Made by a program: the position numbers and the translations under genes. Positions 8,785 through 17,860 of a DNA stretch of 64,000 nucleotides are shown here, piece by piece. This DNA is from Methylobacterium currus (GTDB lineage: Bacteria; Pseudomonadota; Alphaproteobacteria; Rhizobiales; Beijerinckiaceae). The DNA lies in NCBI RefSeq assembly GCF_003058325.1, contig NZ_CP028843.1:1479501-1543500 (forward strand), written 5' to 3'. Within the stretch, counting starts at the first letter, position 1. Each line of letters starts with the position of its first letter. Below the pieces are notes generated by a model that did no database searches, was not told the DNA's origin, and was given only the letters and a program-made list of their open reading frames with translations.

Positions 8785-8819
8785 GGTCAGGGCCTCCCGC
8801 CGGCACCTTTCGAACGACC

Positions 8820-9374
8820 ATGGGCCCGACCATCAAGCTGCGACCGCTGGAACGCGAGGACCTGCTCTTCGTGCACCAGCTCAACAACAACGACAGCATC
8901 ATGCGCTACTGGTTCGAGGAGGCCTACGAGTCCTTCGCCGAGCTGGCGCAGCTCTACGAGCGCAACATCCACAACCAGACCGAGCGGCGCTTCATCATCG
9001 CCACCCCGGAGAACGAGCGCGCCGGCCTGGTCGAGCTGGTGGAGATCAACCACCTGCACCGCTCCTGCGAGTTCCAGATCGCGATCCACCCGTCCTTCCA
9101 GGGCCGCGGCTACGCCCTGCGGGCGACCCAGATCGCGATGGACTACGCCTTCAAGGTGCTCAACATCCACAAGCTCTATCTGCACGTCGACAAGGACAAC
9201 CGGCGCGCCATCGGCATCTACGAGGCCTGCGGCTTCGAGACCGAGGGCATCTTGCGCGACGAGTTCTTCGTCAACGGCAAGTACCGCGACGCGGTGCGGA
9301 TGTGCATGTTCCAGCCGGCCTACCTCGCCCGGCGCGGCGGCGGCGACGTCAGCGAGCCGGTGCTGAAGACCTGA
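8820..9374 (+). CDS. speG: Spermidine N1-acetyltransferase
   Basis: A 184-residue GNAT enzyme that transfers acetyl from acetyl-CoA to spermidine or spermine, lowering polyamine load. Recognised from the near-complete family pattern: [15 protein letters not shown], then [36 protein letters not shown], the acetyl-CoA loop [10 protein letters not shown] and the C-terminal [14 protein letters not shown]. The acidic residues of the polyamine allosteric loop near the N-terminus are present. Length is slightly above the usual 170-186. Start ATG 8820 gives [15 protein letters not shown], as expected. It is probably cotranscribed with the small gene upstream. Confidence 0.93.
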   Translation: MGPTIKLRPLEREDLLFVHQLNNNDSIMRYWFEEAYESFAELAQLYERNIHNQTERRFIIATPENERAGLVELVEINHLHRSCEFQIAIHPSFQGRGYALRATQIAMDYAFKVLNIHKLYLHVDKDNRRAIGIYEACGFETEGILRDEFFVNGKYRDAVRMCMFQPAYLARRGGGDVSEPVLKT

Positions 9375-9438
9375 CGATGGCGACCGCTCGCCGAATTGCG
9401 ACGCGCGGCCTCTGGCGCGCGCCGGCCCGGCTCCCCTA

Positions 9439-9711
9439 TTGAGGGGGCCGACCGGAGCCCCCAGACCCTTGCTGCGCGAAACCTACCACATCGAGATCAT
9501 CGGCCCCGAGGACGCGCCGGTCCAGCGCGCCTCGATCCGCACCGCGGGCCTCGACGCCGCCCGCGAGCGGGCGCTTCGCCTCTTCCGCCGCGCCCGGGTG
9601 CCGCAGCGCTCGGGGCCGGCGGCCGAGGCGGTGCGCATCGTCGATGGTGCCGGCACCGAGGTGTTTCGCTGGAGCGTGTGGGACGAGGGGACCGGGCGCG
9701 GGCGGGGTTAG
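9439..9711 (+). CDS. Small hypothetical protein
   Basis: A small open frame encoding about 80-90 residues. The core LLRETYHIEIIGPEDAPVQR looks like a genuine beta strand, followed by a helix (RERALRLFRRARV) and IVDGAGTEVFRWSVWDE. This is a balanced composition unlike the surrounding antisense frames. There is no ATG: possible starts are TTG 9439, TTG 9469 or CTG 9472, and the ribosome site is weak. No family is recognised. Confidence 0.45.
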   Translation: MRGPTGAPRPLLRETYHIEIIGPEDAPVQRASIRTAGLDAARERALRLFRRARVPQRSGPAAEAVRIVDGAGTEVFRWSVWDEGTGRGRG

Positions 9712-9720
9712 GGCGCGCCG

Positions 9721-10326
9721 TCAGGTCGCGATGGCCTCGGCCGCGATCCGGGCGAAATCGCCGAAGGTCAGCTCGTCGGGGTCGAGCCTGCGCGCCGCGC
9801 AGATGACCGGGAGGCGCGCCTCGAACGCCGCGTATTCGGCCGCGATCGCCCGGCCACCGGGAACCCGCGGATCGTCGCTCTGCGTTCGCAGCCAGGTCGC
9901 GACTTTCAGGATCAGCGTCGGCACGTCCCCGGCATGGGAATGGATGTCCTGACCGGCGATGTCCGAGATGAAGCGCTGGAACCGGTAGGGCTCCCGATCG
10001 AGCACGATGCAGCACTTCCGCTTGTCATGCCGGCCGCCGAAGCGCTGCGCACCGAGGAACAGCCCGAGTTCGAGCGGCATGTTGAACCGCGGCAGCGGAG
10101 GATCGCCGCCCGCCTCGGTGCACGAGATGTCGTGGATGCCGTAGGGGCACTGCTTGATGATCTGGCAGATCTTGGCGAGCCGGTTGTCGGCGGCGTTGTC
10201 GGTTTCCAGGGCGCAGCGGGCCCGGAAGCCCGAGCGGGTCACCGTGAAGACGATCGCGTGGAAGAAAGGTCGGTAGGCCGCGTCGAACGGGCAGTTGATG
10301 AAGACGTCACGCGGTTCGAGCGGCAT
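9721..10326 (-). CDS. TIR- or nucleoside-deoxyribosyltransferase-like protein
   Basis: A 201-residue soluble protein. It opens with DVFINCPFDAAYRPFFHAIV, a strand-loop pattern typical of TIR-like and deoxyribosyltransferase-like Rossmann folds. It continues with SGFRARCALETDN, QIIKQCPYGIHDIS and RFNMPLELGLFLGAQRFGG. In such folds the Glu of the MPLELG segment would be the candidate nucleotide- or NAD-hydrolysing residue. HDIS resembles the D-x-S substrate loop. The C-terminal third (LKVATWLRTQ onward) is helical. It follows the 72-residue ORF by 15 nt on the same strand, suggesting a two-gene unit. An NADase/defence or toxin role is inference from fold resemblance only. No signal peptide or membrane segment. 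Confidence 0.7.
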   Translation of the reverse strand: MPLEPRDVFINCPFDAAYRPFFHAIVFTVTRSGFRARCALETDNAADNRLAKICQIIKQCPYGIHDISCTEAGGDPPLPRFNMPLELGLFLGAQRFGGRHDKRKCCIVLDREPYRFQRFISDIAGQDIHSHAGDVPTLILKVATWLRTQSDDPRVPGGRAIAAEYAAFEARLPVICAARRLDPDELTFGDFARIAAEAIAT

Positions 10327-10341
10327 TCACGCCTTCCGCCG

Positions 10342-10560
10342 TCACGCCTTCTTCGGAGACGACGGCGCACGGGCCTGCGCCGTCGCCTCGCGCGCCTCCC
10401 GGTCGGCCTCCTCGCGCTTCAGCCTGGCGATGATCCTGCGGATCTCGCCGGCCTTGAAATGCGTCGGCGCGACCTTCGGCGTCAGGATCACGACCCCGTC
10501 CGAGGTCGTCCCCAGGCTCCGGTACGGACGAGGGCCCGCGCGCTTCGCAATCTTCGCCAT
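10342..10560 (-). CDS. Small basic protein, partner of the TIR-like gene
   Basis: A 72-residue, strongly basic protein. A short N-terminal beta-like segment (SLGTTSDGVVILTPKVAP) precedes a charged helix (KAGEIRRIIARLKREEADRE) and an Ala/Pro/Lys tail. It is first in a two-gene leftward unit; the TIR-like gene begins 15 nt after its stop. The size, order and spacing resemble antitoxin-first modules, but I recognise no antitoxin fold. Confidence 0.55.
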   Translation of the reverse strand: MAKIAKRAGPRPYRSLGTTSDGVVILTPKVAPTHFKAGEIRRIIARLKREEADREAREATAQARAPSSPKKA

Positions 10561-10624
10561 GGGGACGATCTTGCCGCGCGCCGCGCCGAAATCAAGGCGT
10601 GACCTTGAGGAAACCGGGGGGATC

Positions 10625-13111
10625 TCATCCTCCCTCCGGCCCCGTCCGCGCCGCCAGTTCGTCGATCAGCCCCTGCAGCGAGGCCGGCACCGCGTCCGGC
10701 ACCCGATCGGCGTACATGTTGCGCAGCAGGCGGCCGATCTCGCTCAGGGACACGCTGCCCTTGACGATCACCCGCTCGGTGTCGCGGCCGAGGCGCTCCT
10801 TCTCGGCCGGGGTGATGTCCTTGGCGGTCAGCACCACCACCGGCACGTCGGCGACGTCGGGCCGGGCGCGAAGCTTCGTCAGGAAGGCGAAGCCGTCCAT
10901 CACCGGCATCATCAGGTCGAGGAGGATCAGGGAGGGCCGGCCCTCGTCGAGGCGCGCGAGGCCGGCGGCGCCGTTCTCCGCCTCGCGCACGGTCCAGCCG
11001 TCCCGGGACAGGCTGCGGCGCAGGCGCTCGCGGGCATCCGCGTCGTCGTCGACGAGCAGCACCGTGCCGGGGGAATCGGCCGGGCGGTAACGCTCCATCA
11101 GCCCCTTGAGGTGGTCCCAGTCGATCGGCTTGACCAGGTAGTCGGTGGCGCCGAGCGCCCGGCCGAGGCCCTGCTCGTTGACCACCGAGGTGATGATCAC
11201 CGGGGTCGCCGACAGATCCGGGTCGCTGCGGATGGCGTGCAGCACCGACCAGCCGTCCATCCGGGGCATCTCGACGTCGAGGAGGATCGCCCGGGGCCTG
11301 AGCGCCCGGGCGAGCGCGAGGCCCGCCTTGCCGTCGCTCGCCGTGCGGACGCGGAATCCCTCGCGCTCGAGGAAGCGGGAGAGGAGCTCCCGGGCCGCCG
11401 GGTCGTCGTCGACGAGGAGCACGGTGTCGTGGCGCGCGGCCTCCTGCTTCGCCTCGGCGAGCGCCCGCACCTCCTCCGGGGTCGGCTCGTCGTCCTGGGC
11501 CGTCAGCACCGCCGGCAGGCGGAGGGTGAAGGTCGCGCCCTCGCCGTAGGTCGAGGTCACCGTGATGTCGCCGCCCATGCGCCGGCAGAAGGCGCGGGTG
11601 ATGGCGAGGCCCAGGCCCGTGCCGCCGAATTGCCGGGTGGTCGATTCGTCGGCCTGGGCGAAGCGCTCGAACAGCCGGCCGATCTGCTCCTGGGTGAGCC
11701 CGATGCCGGTGTCCGTGACCGCGAAGGTCAGCCAGTCGGTCCCCTGTTCCTCGTCGCGCCGGGCCGAGAGGGTGATGGTGCCGCCTTCCGTGAACTTCGC
11801 CGCGTTGCCGAGCAGGTTGACCAGGCACTGGCGCACCTTGCCCTGGTCCTGGCGCATGGCGCCGATCTCGTCCGGGATGTCGAGGACCAGGCGGTTGCGC
11901 TTCTTGCCCACCAGCGACTCGGTCGCCGCCACCACGTCGGCGACCATGTCGCGGACGGAAAAGTCCTCCGCCGCCACGTTCATCCGGCCGGCCTCGATCT
12001 TCGAGATGTCGAGGACGTCGTTGATGAGGCCCAGCAGGTGCCGCGCCGAGGCCTCGATCTTGCGCAGGTCCGGCAGCAATTCGGCCTGGCCCAGATCCTC
12101 CAGCTCCTCGGCCAGCATCTCCGAATAGCCGATCACCGCGGAGAGCGGCGTGCGCAGCTCGTGGCTCATATTGGCGATGAACTGGCTCTTGGCGCGGTTG
12201 GCGGCCTCGGCGGCGTGGCGGGCGCGGTCGATCTCGGCCTCGGCCTCCTTGCGGTCGGTGATGTCGACATGCATGCCGACCCATTCGCGCACGGCCCCGT
12301 CCTCGGCGATGACGGGGGCGGCGCGCACCTCCATGTGGCGCCAGGCGCCGTCGCGCCGGCGCAGGCGGTACTCGATCTCGAAGGGCGTGCGCGCCTCGAC
12401 GGCGCGGGACCAGGCATCGGCGGCCTTGGCCCGGTCGTCGGGATGCACCGCCTCGACCCAGCCCCAGCCCTGGCATTCCTCGTCGCTCTGGCCCGTATAG
12501 GCGGTCCAGCGCCACTGCCCGAGCGACAGCTCGCCGTTGGTATCCGCCGACCAGATGATCGCCGCGGCGCTGTCGACGAGGGCGCGGAAGCGGTCCTGGG
12601 CGTGGCGCAGGCGCTCCTCGGTGGCGCGCCTGCGGGTGATGTCGGTGTTGGTGCCGTACCAGCGCACGATTCGCCCGGAGGCATCGCGAAAGGGCTGGGC
12701 CCGGGACAGGAACCAGCGGAAGACCCCGTCGGCGCCCTTCAGCGGGAAGGTGTCCTCCCACGGCTCGCCGGTCGCGAAGGCGCGGCGGAAGCGCGCCTCG
12801 ACCCGCTCGAGGTGGTCGGGGTGGTGGACGGCGCGCCAGCCCCAGCCCCGCATCGTCTCGATCGTGGTGCCGGTGTAGTCGTACCAGCGCTGATTGTACC
12901 AGACGATATGGCCGTCGGCCTCGGCGATCCAGGCGAGCTGCGGCAGCGACTCGGCGAGGTTGCGGTAATCGTCCTCCCGCAGGGCGCCCCCGCTCATCGG
13001 GGCAAGCCCTGCCAGGAGGTCGGCGCCCGGCAGGAGACCGGCGCCCCGTATGGGAGCGGGGCCCGGAACCGGGGCGGGGGCAGGCGGTCGGGCATCCGGG
13101 CGCTCCGTCAC
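10625..13111 (-). CDS. Hybrid histidine kinase: PAS-PAS-HisKA-HATPase-REC-REC
   Basis: An 828-residue soluble hybrid sensor kinase. Domains in order: a Pro-rich N-terminus; PAS 1 ([20 protein letters not shown]); PAS 2 ([20 protein letters not shown], ending [11 protein letters not shown]); H-box [20 protein letters not shown]; HATPase with [19 protein letters not shown] and GTGLGLAI; receiver 1 ([13 protein letters not shown], acceptor Asp in [12 protein letters not shown]); receiver 2 ([13 protein letters not shown], acceptor in [12 protein letters not shown]). Receiver 2 ends in VIVKGS, so the conserved Lys is present but followed by Gly rather than Pro. There is no membrane segment, so PAS-type cytosolic sensing is likely. 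The two PAS folds each bear the W/RW motifs of the PAS_3 type. The gene is isolated, so its output partner is unknown. Confidence 0.93.
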   Translation of the reverse strand: MTERPDARPPAPAPVPGPAPIRGAGLLPGADLLAGLAPMSGGALREDDYRNLAESLPQLAWIAEADGHIVWYNQRWYDYTGTTIETMRGWGWRAVHHPDHLERVEARFRRAFATGEPWEDTFPLKGADGVFRWFLSRAQPFRDASGRIVRWYGTNTDITRRRATEERLRHAQDRFRALVDSAAAIIWSADTNGELSLGQWRWTAYTGQSDEECQGWGWVEAVHPDDRAKAADAWSRAVEARTPFEIEYRLRRRDGAWRHMEVRAAPVIAEDGAVREWVGMHVDITDRKEAEAEIDRARHAAEAANRAKSQFIANMSHELRTPLSAVIGYSEMLAEELEDLGQAELLPDLRKIEASARHLLGLINDVLDISKIEAGRMNVAAEDFSVRDMVADVVAATESLVGKKRNRLVLDIPDEIGAMRQDQGKVRQCLVNLLGNAAKFTEGGTITLSARRDEEQGTDWLTFAVTDTGIGLTQEQIGRLFERFAQADESTTRQFGGTGLGLAITRAFCRRMGGDITVTSTYGEGATFTLRLPAVLTAQDDEPTPEEVRALAEAKQEAARHDTVLLVDDDPAARELLSRFLEREGFRVRTASDGKAGLALARALRPRAILLDVEMPRMDGWSVLHAIRSDPDLSATPVIITSVVNEQGLGRALGATDYLVKPIDWDHLKGLMERYRPADSPGTVLLVDDDADARERLRRSLSRDGWTVREAENGAAGLARLDEGRPSLILLDLMMPVMDGFAFLTKLRARPDVADVPVVVLTAKDITPAEKERLGRDTERVIVKGSVSLSEIGRLLRNMYADRVPDAVPASLQGLIDELAARTGPEGG

Positions 13112-13187
13112 GGGGCGTCACGGCCGGCCCCGGCGACGGATCTATGCGAGGATGCGCCGGCTTCCAGTGCGCCGCCTTGCCGTAGGG

Positions 13188-13225
13188 TCCTGTGCAGGAT
13201 CTTGAGGATCCTGTGCAGGATCTTG
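13188..13225. repeat. 21-bp-period direct repeat between two genes
   Basis: The 17-base sequence TCCTGTGCAGGATCTTG occurs twice in succession (13188-13204 and 13209-13225), each copy containing an inverted CCTG..CAGG. It lies just after the nadK stop in the gap before the hybrid kinase gene. Confidence 0.8.
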
Positions 13226-13236
13226 CCGCGCGGGGC

Positions 13237-14007
13237 TCATCCGAACTGCTCGCGCAGGATGCGCTCGTCCATGCCCTGGCCGGGATCGTGCAGCATCACG
13301 AGGTCGGTCGAGCGGTCGAGCTGGGTCTCGACCCGGGCGACGCGGCGGAATTCGGTGTGGTCGGCCACCGCCGCCACGGGTCTGTATTCCGGGTCCTTCA
13401 CCTCGATGCGGATGCGGACGTGGTTGGGCAGGAGCACGCTGCCCTGGCGCCGCGGCCGGAAGGCCGAGATCGGGGTGAGCGCGATGAGCTGGGACGAGAT
13501 CGGCAGGATCGGGCCGCCGACCGACAGATTGTAGGCGGTCGAGCCCACCGGCGTGGCCGCCAGCACCCCGTCGGCGATCAGCTCCGGCAGGCGCACCTGG
13601 CCGTCGATCGAGATCTTCAGCTTGGCGGTCTGGTGGGTCTGGCGCAGCATGTAGACTTCGTTGACCGCCCGCGCCGTGTGGGTGAGCCCGCCGACATCGG
13701 TGGCGATCATCAGGAGCGGGTGGACGATGCTGCGCTGGGCCACCTCCAGCCGCTCGATCAGGTCGTCGAGGTGGAACTCGTTCATCAGGAAGCCGACGGT
13801 GCCGCGGTTCATGCCGTAGATCGGCTTGCCCGTGCCCATGAAGCGGTGCAGCGCCTGGAGCATCAGCCCGTCGCCCCCGAGGCCCACCACCACGTCCGCC
13901 TCCTCGGGCGGCACGTGGTCGTAGCGCTGCATCAGGAGCTCGGCCGCCTCGCGGGCGTCGGGCGTCGGGCTCGCGATGAAGGCGATCTGGTTGAAGCGCC
14001 GCGCCAT
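13237..14007 (-). CDS. nadK: NAD kinase
   Basis: A 256-residue ATP-dependent NAD kinase that makes NADP. The diagnostic GGDG is at about residues 44-47 (VVVGLGGDGLMLQALH), followed by YGMNRGTVGFLMNE. The NE pair sits in TARAVNEVYML (about 116-117), and the glycine-rich DGVLAATPVGSTAYNLSVGGP motif completes the active site. Length matches compact alphaproteobacterial NadK. The ATG at 14007 gives MARRFNQIAF, where the fold begins; upstream in-frame codons add only low-complexity sequence. It is divergent from the broken cutA remnant and probably transcribed alone. Confidence 0.95.
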   Translation of the reverse strand: MARRFNQIAFIASPTPDAREAAELLMQRYDHVPPEEADVVVGLGGDGLMLQALHRFMGTGKPIYGMNRGTVGFLMNEFHLDDLIERLEVAQRSIVHPLLMIATDVGGLTHTARAVNEVYMLRQTHQTAKLKISIDGQVRLPELIADGVLAATPVGSTAYNLSVGGPILPISSQLIALTPISAFRPRRQGSVLLPNHVRIRIEVKDPEYRPVAAVADHTEFRRVARVETQLDRSTDLVMLHDPGQGMDERILREQFG

Positions 14008-14122
14008 GTGGGGTGTCCCGACCGCCGAGAAAGGTCCTGCCGCTTGACGGCCCGGGGGCCCGCGCATCCCCGGACGCGCGAGACCGCCGGGCCGTCCCCG
14101 GCCCCGTCGGGAGAGGCATAGC

Positions 14123-14444
14123 ATGGAGCGTCCGCTTCTCGTCTACACCCCCTTCCCGGACGCCGACGCGGCGCTCGCGGTCGGCGAGGCCCCGGCGCGT
14201 GCGCCTCGCCGCCTGCCTCGACGTGCTGCCCGGGATGCGCTCGGTCCATGCCCGGAAGGGCGCCGTCGAGCGCGGCGAGGAGGTGGCCGCGCTTATCAAG
14301 TCCGCGCCGCCCTGGCCGAGCCGATGGTGGCGGCGCCGAAAGCCCGTCACCCCGACGAGACGCGGTGATCCCGACCCTGCCGGCGGAGGCCGGGCGACCC
14401 TGGCCCGGCTCGTCGCCGAGACCCGGGGAATGCCGGGCCCGTGA
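14123..14444 (+). pseudogene. cutA: cutA remnant with several frameshifts
   Basis: Pieces of a CutA (divalent-cation tolerance / PII-like) protein can be read in order but in switching frames. Frame 14123 gives MERPLLVYTPFPDADAAL. The next frame gives RLAACLDVLPGMRSVHARKG then AVERGEEVAALIK. The first frame resumes with RAALAEPMVAAPKARHPDET, then VIPTLPAEAG and finally ATLARLVAETRG in other frames. At least three or four indels are needed, so no intact protein is possible. Some CutA landmark residues are also changed (YTPF for the usual YTTF). The order and completeness of the blocks make a cutA origin convincing. Confidence 0.85.
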
Positions 14445-14461
14445 GCGCTGAGGGTGAGCGC

Positions 14462-15430
14462 TCAGGCGAGGTCCAGCCCCCATTGCAGCGGCACGAACTC
14501 GTAAGCAGAGCCGGAGCGGGCGATATGCCCGGCGGCCGGGAAGGGGGCGTGGTAGAAGGCCACCGGCAGGCGCTCGTCGGCGATCAGCGCCAGCATCCGG
14601 TGGCGGGTGGCGCGGGCCTGATCGGCATCCATGTCGAACAGAGCCGACCAGTCGGGATGGCGCACGAACAGGGCCGGGTGGTTGGTGATGTCGGAGGCGA
14701 TCAGGAGACGGCGCCCGGCGGATTCGAGCCGGAACGAGGTGTGGCCCGGGGTGTGGCCCGGCGTGCCGAGCGCGGTCAGGCCAGGCAGCACCTCCTTGTC
14801 CCAGGCATAGCGCTCGACCTTGAGGCCGCTGCCGAACGTCTTCTGCACGGCCCCGAGAGTGGCCTTCAGGGCCTCGGGCGGATTCGCCATGCGGCCGTCA
14901 TCCATCCAGAAGCGCCACTCGGCCTCCGGCACCAGGACCTGGGCGTTCGGGAAGGTGGCGGTGCCGTCCTTGCGCTTGAGGCCGAGGATGTGGTCGGGGT
15001 GGAAGTGGCTGATCACCACCACGTCGACCGCGCCCGGATCGATCCCGGCGAGCGCCAGCCCGCGCAACGTCCCGCCGGTGCCGGGCGGTCCCTGGTCGGC
15101 GAAGCCCGCATCGACCAGCACCCGCTTGCCCCCGAGGGTGAGGAGGAGCGGCGTGAAGGTGATTGGCAGGGTCTCGGTCGGCAGGAAGGCTTGGCCTAAG
15201 GCCGCCTGCACCTCGGGGAGGGGTGCGTTGCGCACGAAGCCCGCATCGAGCGGGCGCTTCACCCCGCCCTCGTGCAGGGCCGTCACCGTCGCCTCGCCGA
15301 TGCCGTAGCGGTAGACCCCCGGCAGGTCGCCGGCGGGCGCCGCCCCGCCGCCGGCGAGGCCGGGCGCGCTGGCGAGGAGCGGGCCGGCGAGGACGCCTCC
15401 GGCCATGAGGGTGCGGCGGTTCATCGACAT
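14462..15430 (-). CDS. Exported MBL-fold metallohydrolase
   Basis: A 322-residue metallo-beta-lactamase-fold hydrolase. The N-terminus MSMNRRTLMAGGVLAGPLLA has a twin-Arg-like start and a hydrophobic core, so export (possibly Tat) is likely. Zinc ligands are in SHFHPDH, with further motifs GTPGHTPGHTSF and IASDITNHPALF. The order resembles the quorum-lactonase/alkylsulfatase-like branch rather than glyoxalase II, but the substrate is unknown. The gene is divergent from ggt across 146 bp, so the two may share a regulatory region. Confidence 0.9.
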   Translation of the reverse strand: MSMNRRTLMAGGVLAGPLLASAPGLAGGGAAPAGDLPGVYRYGIGEATVTALHEGGVKRPLDAGFVRNAPLPEVQAALGQAFLPTETLPITFTPLLLTLGGKRVLVDAGFADQGPPGTGGTLRGLALAGIDPGAVDVVVISHFHPDHILGLKRKDGTATFPNAQVLVPEAEWRFWMDDGRMANPPEALKATLGAVQKTFGSGLKVERYAWDKEVLPGLTALGTPGHTPGHTSFRLESAGRRLLIASDITNHPALFVRHPDWSALFDMDADQARATRHRMLALIADERLPVAFYHAPFPAAGHIARSGSAYEFVPLQWGLDLA

Positions 15431-15576
15431 GGAAGGCCTCCCGGTGCGTGTGCCCTGCGCAGCTAGAGCGCGGTCCGCGGACGGGGATGGGTCTCACACG
15501 GATAAGTCGCCCGCGATAGGGCGGCGCGCCGCCGTCGTGTACCGTGGCGGCGAATCGCGAACAGGGCAGGACGCTC

Positions 15577-17313
15577 ATGGGCCACAGGATCGCCTCGGTC
15601 GGCATCGGACTTCTCACCGCATTCCTGGTCGTGTCCGTCCCGCGGGAGGCCGCTCTCGCCGCCTCGCGGGCGCCGGTCGCCGCCGAGCACGGCATGGTGG
15701 TCACGGCACAGCATCTGGCGACCCGGGTCGGCGTCGACGTGCTGAAGCGGGGCGGCAACGCCGTCGATGCGGCGGTGGCGGTAGGCTACGCCCTGGCGGT
15801 GGTCTATCCGGCCGCCGGCAACCTCGGCGGCGGCGGCTTCATGACGATCCAGCGCGCCGACGGCAGCCGCACCTTCCTGGATTTCCGCGAGAAGGCGCCC
15901 CTCGCCGCCAGCCGCGACATGTTCCTCGGCAAGGACGGCAACGTCGTCAAAGGCCTGAGCACGAAGAGCTTCCTGGCGGTCGGGGTGCCCGGCACCGTGG
16001 CGGGCCTCGAGGACGCGCTGGCGAAGTTCGGCACGCGGCCACGGGCCGAGCTGATCGCCCCGGCGATCGCGCTGGCGGAGGAGGGCTTCACCCTCGACCA
16101 GGGCGACGTCGACATGCTGGGAACCGCCACCGAGGATTTCGGCAAGGATCCGGCCTCGGCCAGGATCTTCCTGAACCAGGGGCAGCCCTACCGGGTGGGC
16201 GACCGGCTCGTCCAGAAGGACCTCGCCGGGACGCTGCGGGCGGTCAGTGAGCGGGGGAAGGACGGGTTCTACAAGGGCGCGGTCGCCGACGCGCTGACGG
16301 CGTCGAGCCGCCGGCATGAGGGCCTCATCGTCCAGGCCGATCTCGACCGCTACGCCACCCGCGAGCTGCCGCCGGTCGAGTGCGACTATCGCGGCTACCG
16401 GGTGATCTCGGCCCCGCCGCCCAGCTCCGGCGGGGTGGTGATCTGCGAGATGCTGAACATCCTCGAGGGTTACGACCTCGCCACGCTCGGCTGGGGCTCG
16501 GCCCAGGCGGTCCATTACGAGATCGAGGCGATGCGCCACGCCTATCTCGACCGCAACAGCTACCTGGGCGATCCGGCCTTCGTGACGAACCCGGTCGAGC
16601 GGCTGACCGACAAGGCCTATGCCGCGCAGGTCCGGGCGGCGATCGACCCGCGGAAGGCCGGCATCTCCGCCGAGCTCAGGCCGGGCTCAGCCCCGCACGA
16701 GGGCAGCAACACGACCCATTACTCGATCGTCGATTCTGAGGGTAATGCCGTCTCGGTGACCTACACCCTCAACGACTGGTTCGGCGTGCGGATCACCGCC
16801 GAGGGGACGGGCGTGCTCCTCAACAACGAGATGGACGACTTCACCGCCAAGGTCGGCGTGCCGAACATCTACGGCCTGCTCCAGGGCGAGGCCAACGCCG
16901 TCGCGCCCGGCAAGACGCCCCTGAGCTCGATGAGCCCGACCATCGTCACCAAGGACGGCAAGCCCGTCCTCGTGACGGGCACGCCCGGCGGCAGCCGGAT
17001 CATCACGGTGGTGCTGCACAGCATCCTCAACGTGATCGATTACGGCATGACCGTTCAGGAGGCCGCCGACGCGCCGCGCCTCCACCACCAGTGGATGCCC
17101 GACGTGACCAATGTCGAGCGCTTCGCCCTCTCGCCGGACACCCGCCGGATCCTCGAAGGCATGGGCCACAAGCTCGGCCCGGCCCAGCCGGCCAACCACC
17201 TCGCGGCGATCCTGATCGGCGCGCCGACGCTGGGCGGCCAGCCGGTGGGGGCGTTCCGGTACTACGGCGCCAACGATCCGCGGCGGAATACCGGGAGCGC
17301 GCAGGGGTATTGA
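15577..17313 (+). CDS. ggt: Gamma-glutamyltransferase
   Basis: A 578-residue secreted, self-cleaving enzyme that transfers or hydrolyses the gamma-glutamyl group of glutathione. A signal peptide spans roughly residues 1-28 (LLTAFLVVSV, cut near LAAS). Large-subunit landmarks are ARVGVDVLKRGGNAVDAAVA-type sequence (here TRVGVDVLKRGGNAVDAA) and NLGGGGFM. The self-cleavage site is SNTTHYSIVD, with the catalytic Thr at about residue 379. Substrate motifs TGTPGGSRII and PLSSMSPTIV follow. Length matches the family. Start ATG 15577 has GGCAGGA upstream; an in-frame ATG at 15544 is less likely because the signal peptide begins at 15577. The protein should act in the periplasm. Confidence 0.95.
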   Translation: MGHRIASVGIGLLTAFLVVSVPREAALAASRAPVAAEHGMVVTAQHLATRVGVDVLKRGGNAVDAAVAVGYALAVVYPAAGNLGGGGFMTIQRADGSRTFLDFREKAPLAASRDMFLGKDGNVVKGLSTKSFLAVGVPGTVAGLEDALAKFGTRPRAELIAPAIALAEEGFTLDQGDVDMLGTATEDFGKDPASARIFLNQGQPYRVGDRLVQKDLAGTLRAVSERGKDGFYKGAVADALTASSRRHEGLIVQADLDRYATRELPPVECDYRGYRVISAPPPSSGGVVICEMLNILEGYDLATLGWGSAQAVHYEIEAMRHAYLDRNSYLGDPAFVTNPVERLTDKAYAAQVRAAIDPRKAGISAELRPGSAPHEGSNTTHYSIVDSEGNAVSVTYTLNDWFGVRITAEGTGVLLNNEMDDFTAKVGVPNIYGLLQGEANAVAPGKTPLSSMSPTIVTKDGKPVLVTGTPGGSRIITVVLHSILNVIDYGMTVQEAADAPRLHHQWMPDVTNVERFALSPDTRRILEGMGHKLGPAQPANHLAAILIGAPTLGGQPVGAFRYYGANDPRRNTGSAQGY

Positions 17314-17403
17314 GCGGGGCGGTGAGGCGCCGCGCCGCGGGCTTGCCGGGCCGCAGGATTGGTCCGGATGGGCCTCGGAGGCCGATCGGTGGGACGTTCC
17401 GGC

Positions 17404-17559
17404 CCCGACAGGCCACCATCGCCGGCGTGGCCCGTGCCTCCGAGGATACCGGAACGGCCGCGACCCAGGTGCTCGCGTCGAGTTCCGCGCTGGCGCGCCA
17501 GTCCGAGCGCCTGAACCGCGGAGGTGAGCCGCTTCCTCGGCACGGTGCGGGCCGCCTGA
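17404..17559 (+). pseudogene. C-terminal remnant of a methyl-accepting chemotaxis protein
   Basis: About 50 residues match the tail of an alphaproteobacterial chemoreceptor. GVARASEDTGTAATQVLASS and SALARQSERLNR are in one frame. After a one-base shift near 17520 comes EVSRFLGTVRAA followed by a TGA at 17557-17559. The upstream signalling domain is absent; ggt ends only 90 bp before. This is a short decayed fragment, probably left by a deletion. Confidence 0.65.
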
Positions 17560-17860
17560 GGAGGGGATCGACACGGCGCCCGACAAAGCCGGCTCACGCG
17601 TGCCGCACGGGCTGCCGGATCGTCGTAAGCCTCGCCCGTTCCGGGACCGGAACGGGCCTGCACGCCTGCAGCGAAGCGGAGGAAGACCCGGCATCCTGCA
17701 CGACAATCCGCGACGCGTCCTTGATGTCTGTCACGAGGCCGGGAGCGCGCAGGGCTATCGGGCGGAGAGCGCGGCGGGGAGCTGGGCTCTCCCCGCGGCG
17801 CGGGCCAGTCGACGACCATGCATGCCTCGACATGGGCAGCGGACCGTCTCTCGGCGATCC

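Noticed and set aside
10295..13534. A 1079-codon open frame on the + strand opposite the hybrid kinase and nadK
   Set aside because: It is the GC-driven mirror of the real minus-strand genes, with Arg/Gly/His/Ala-rich composition and no domains.
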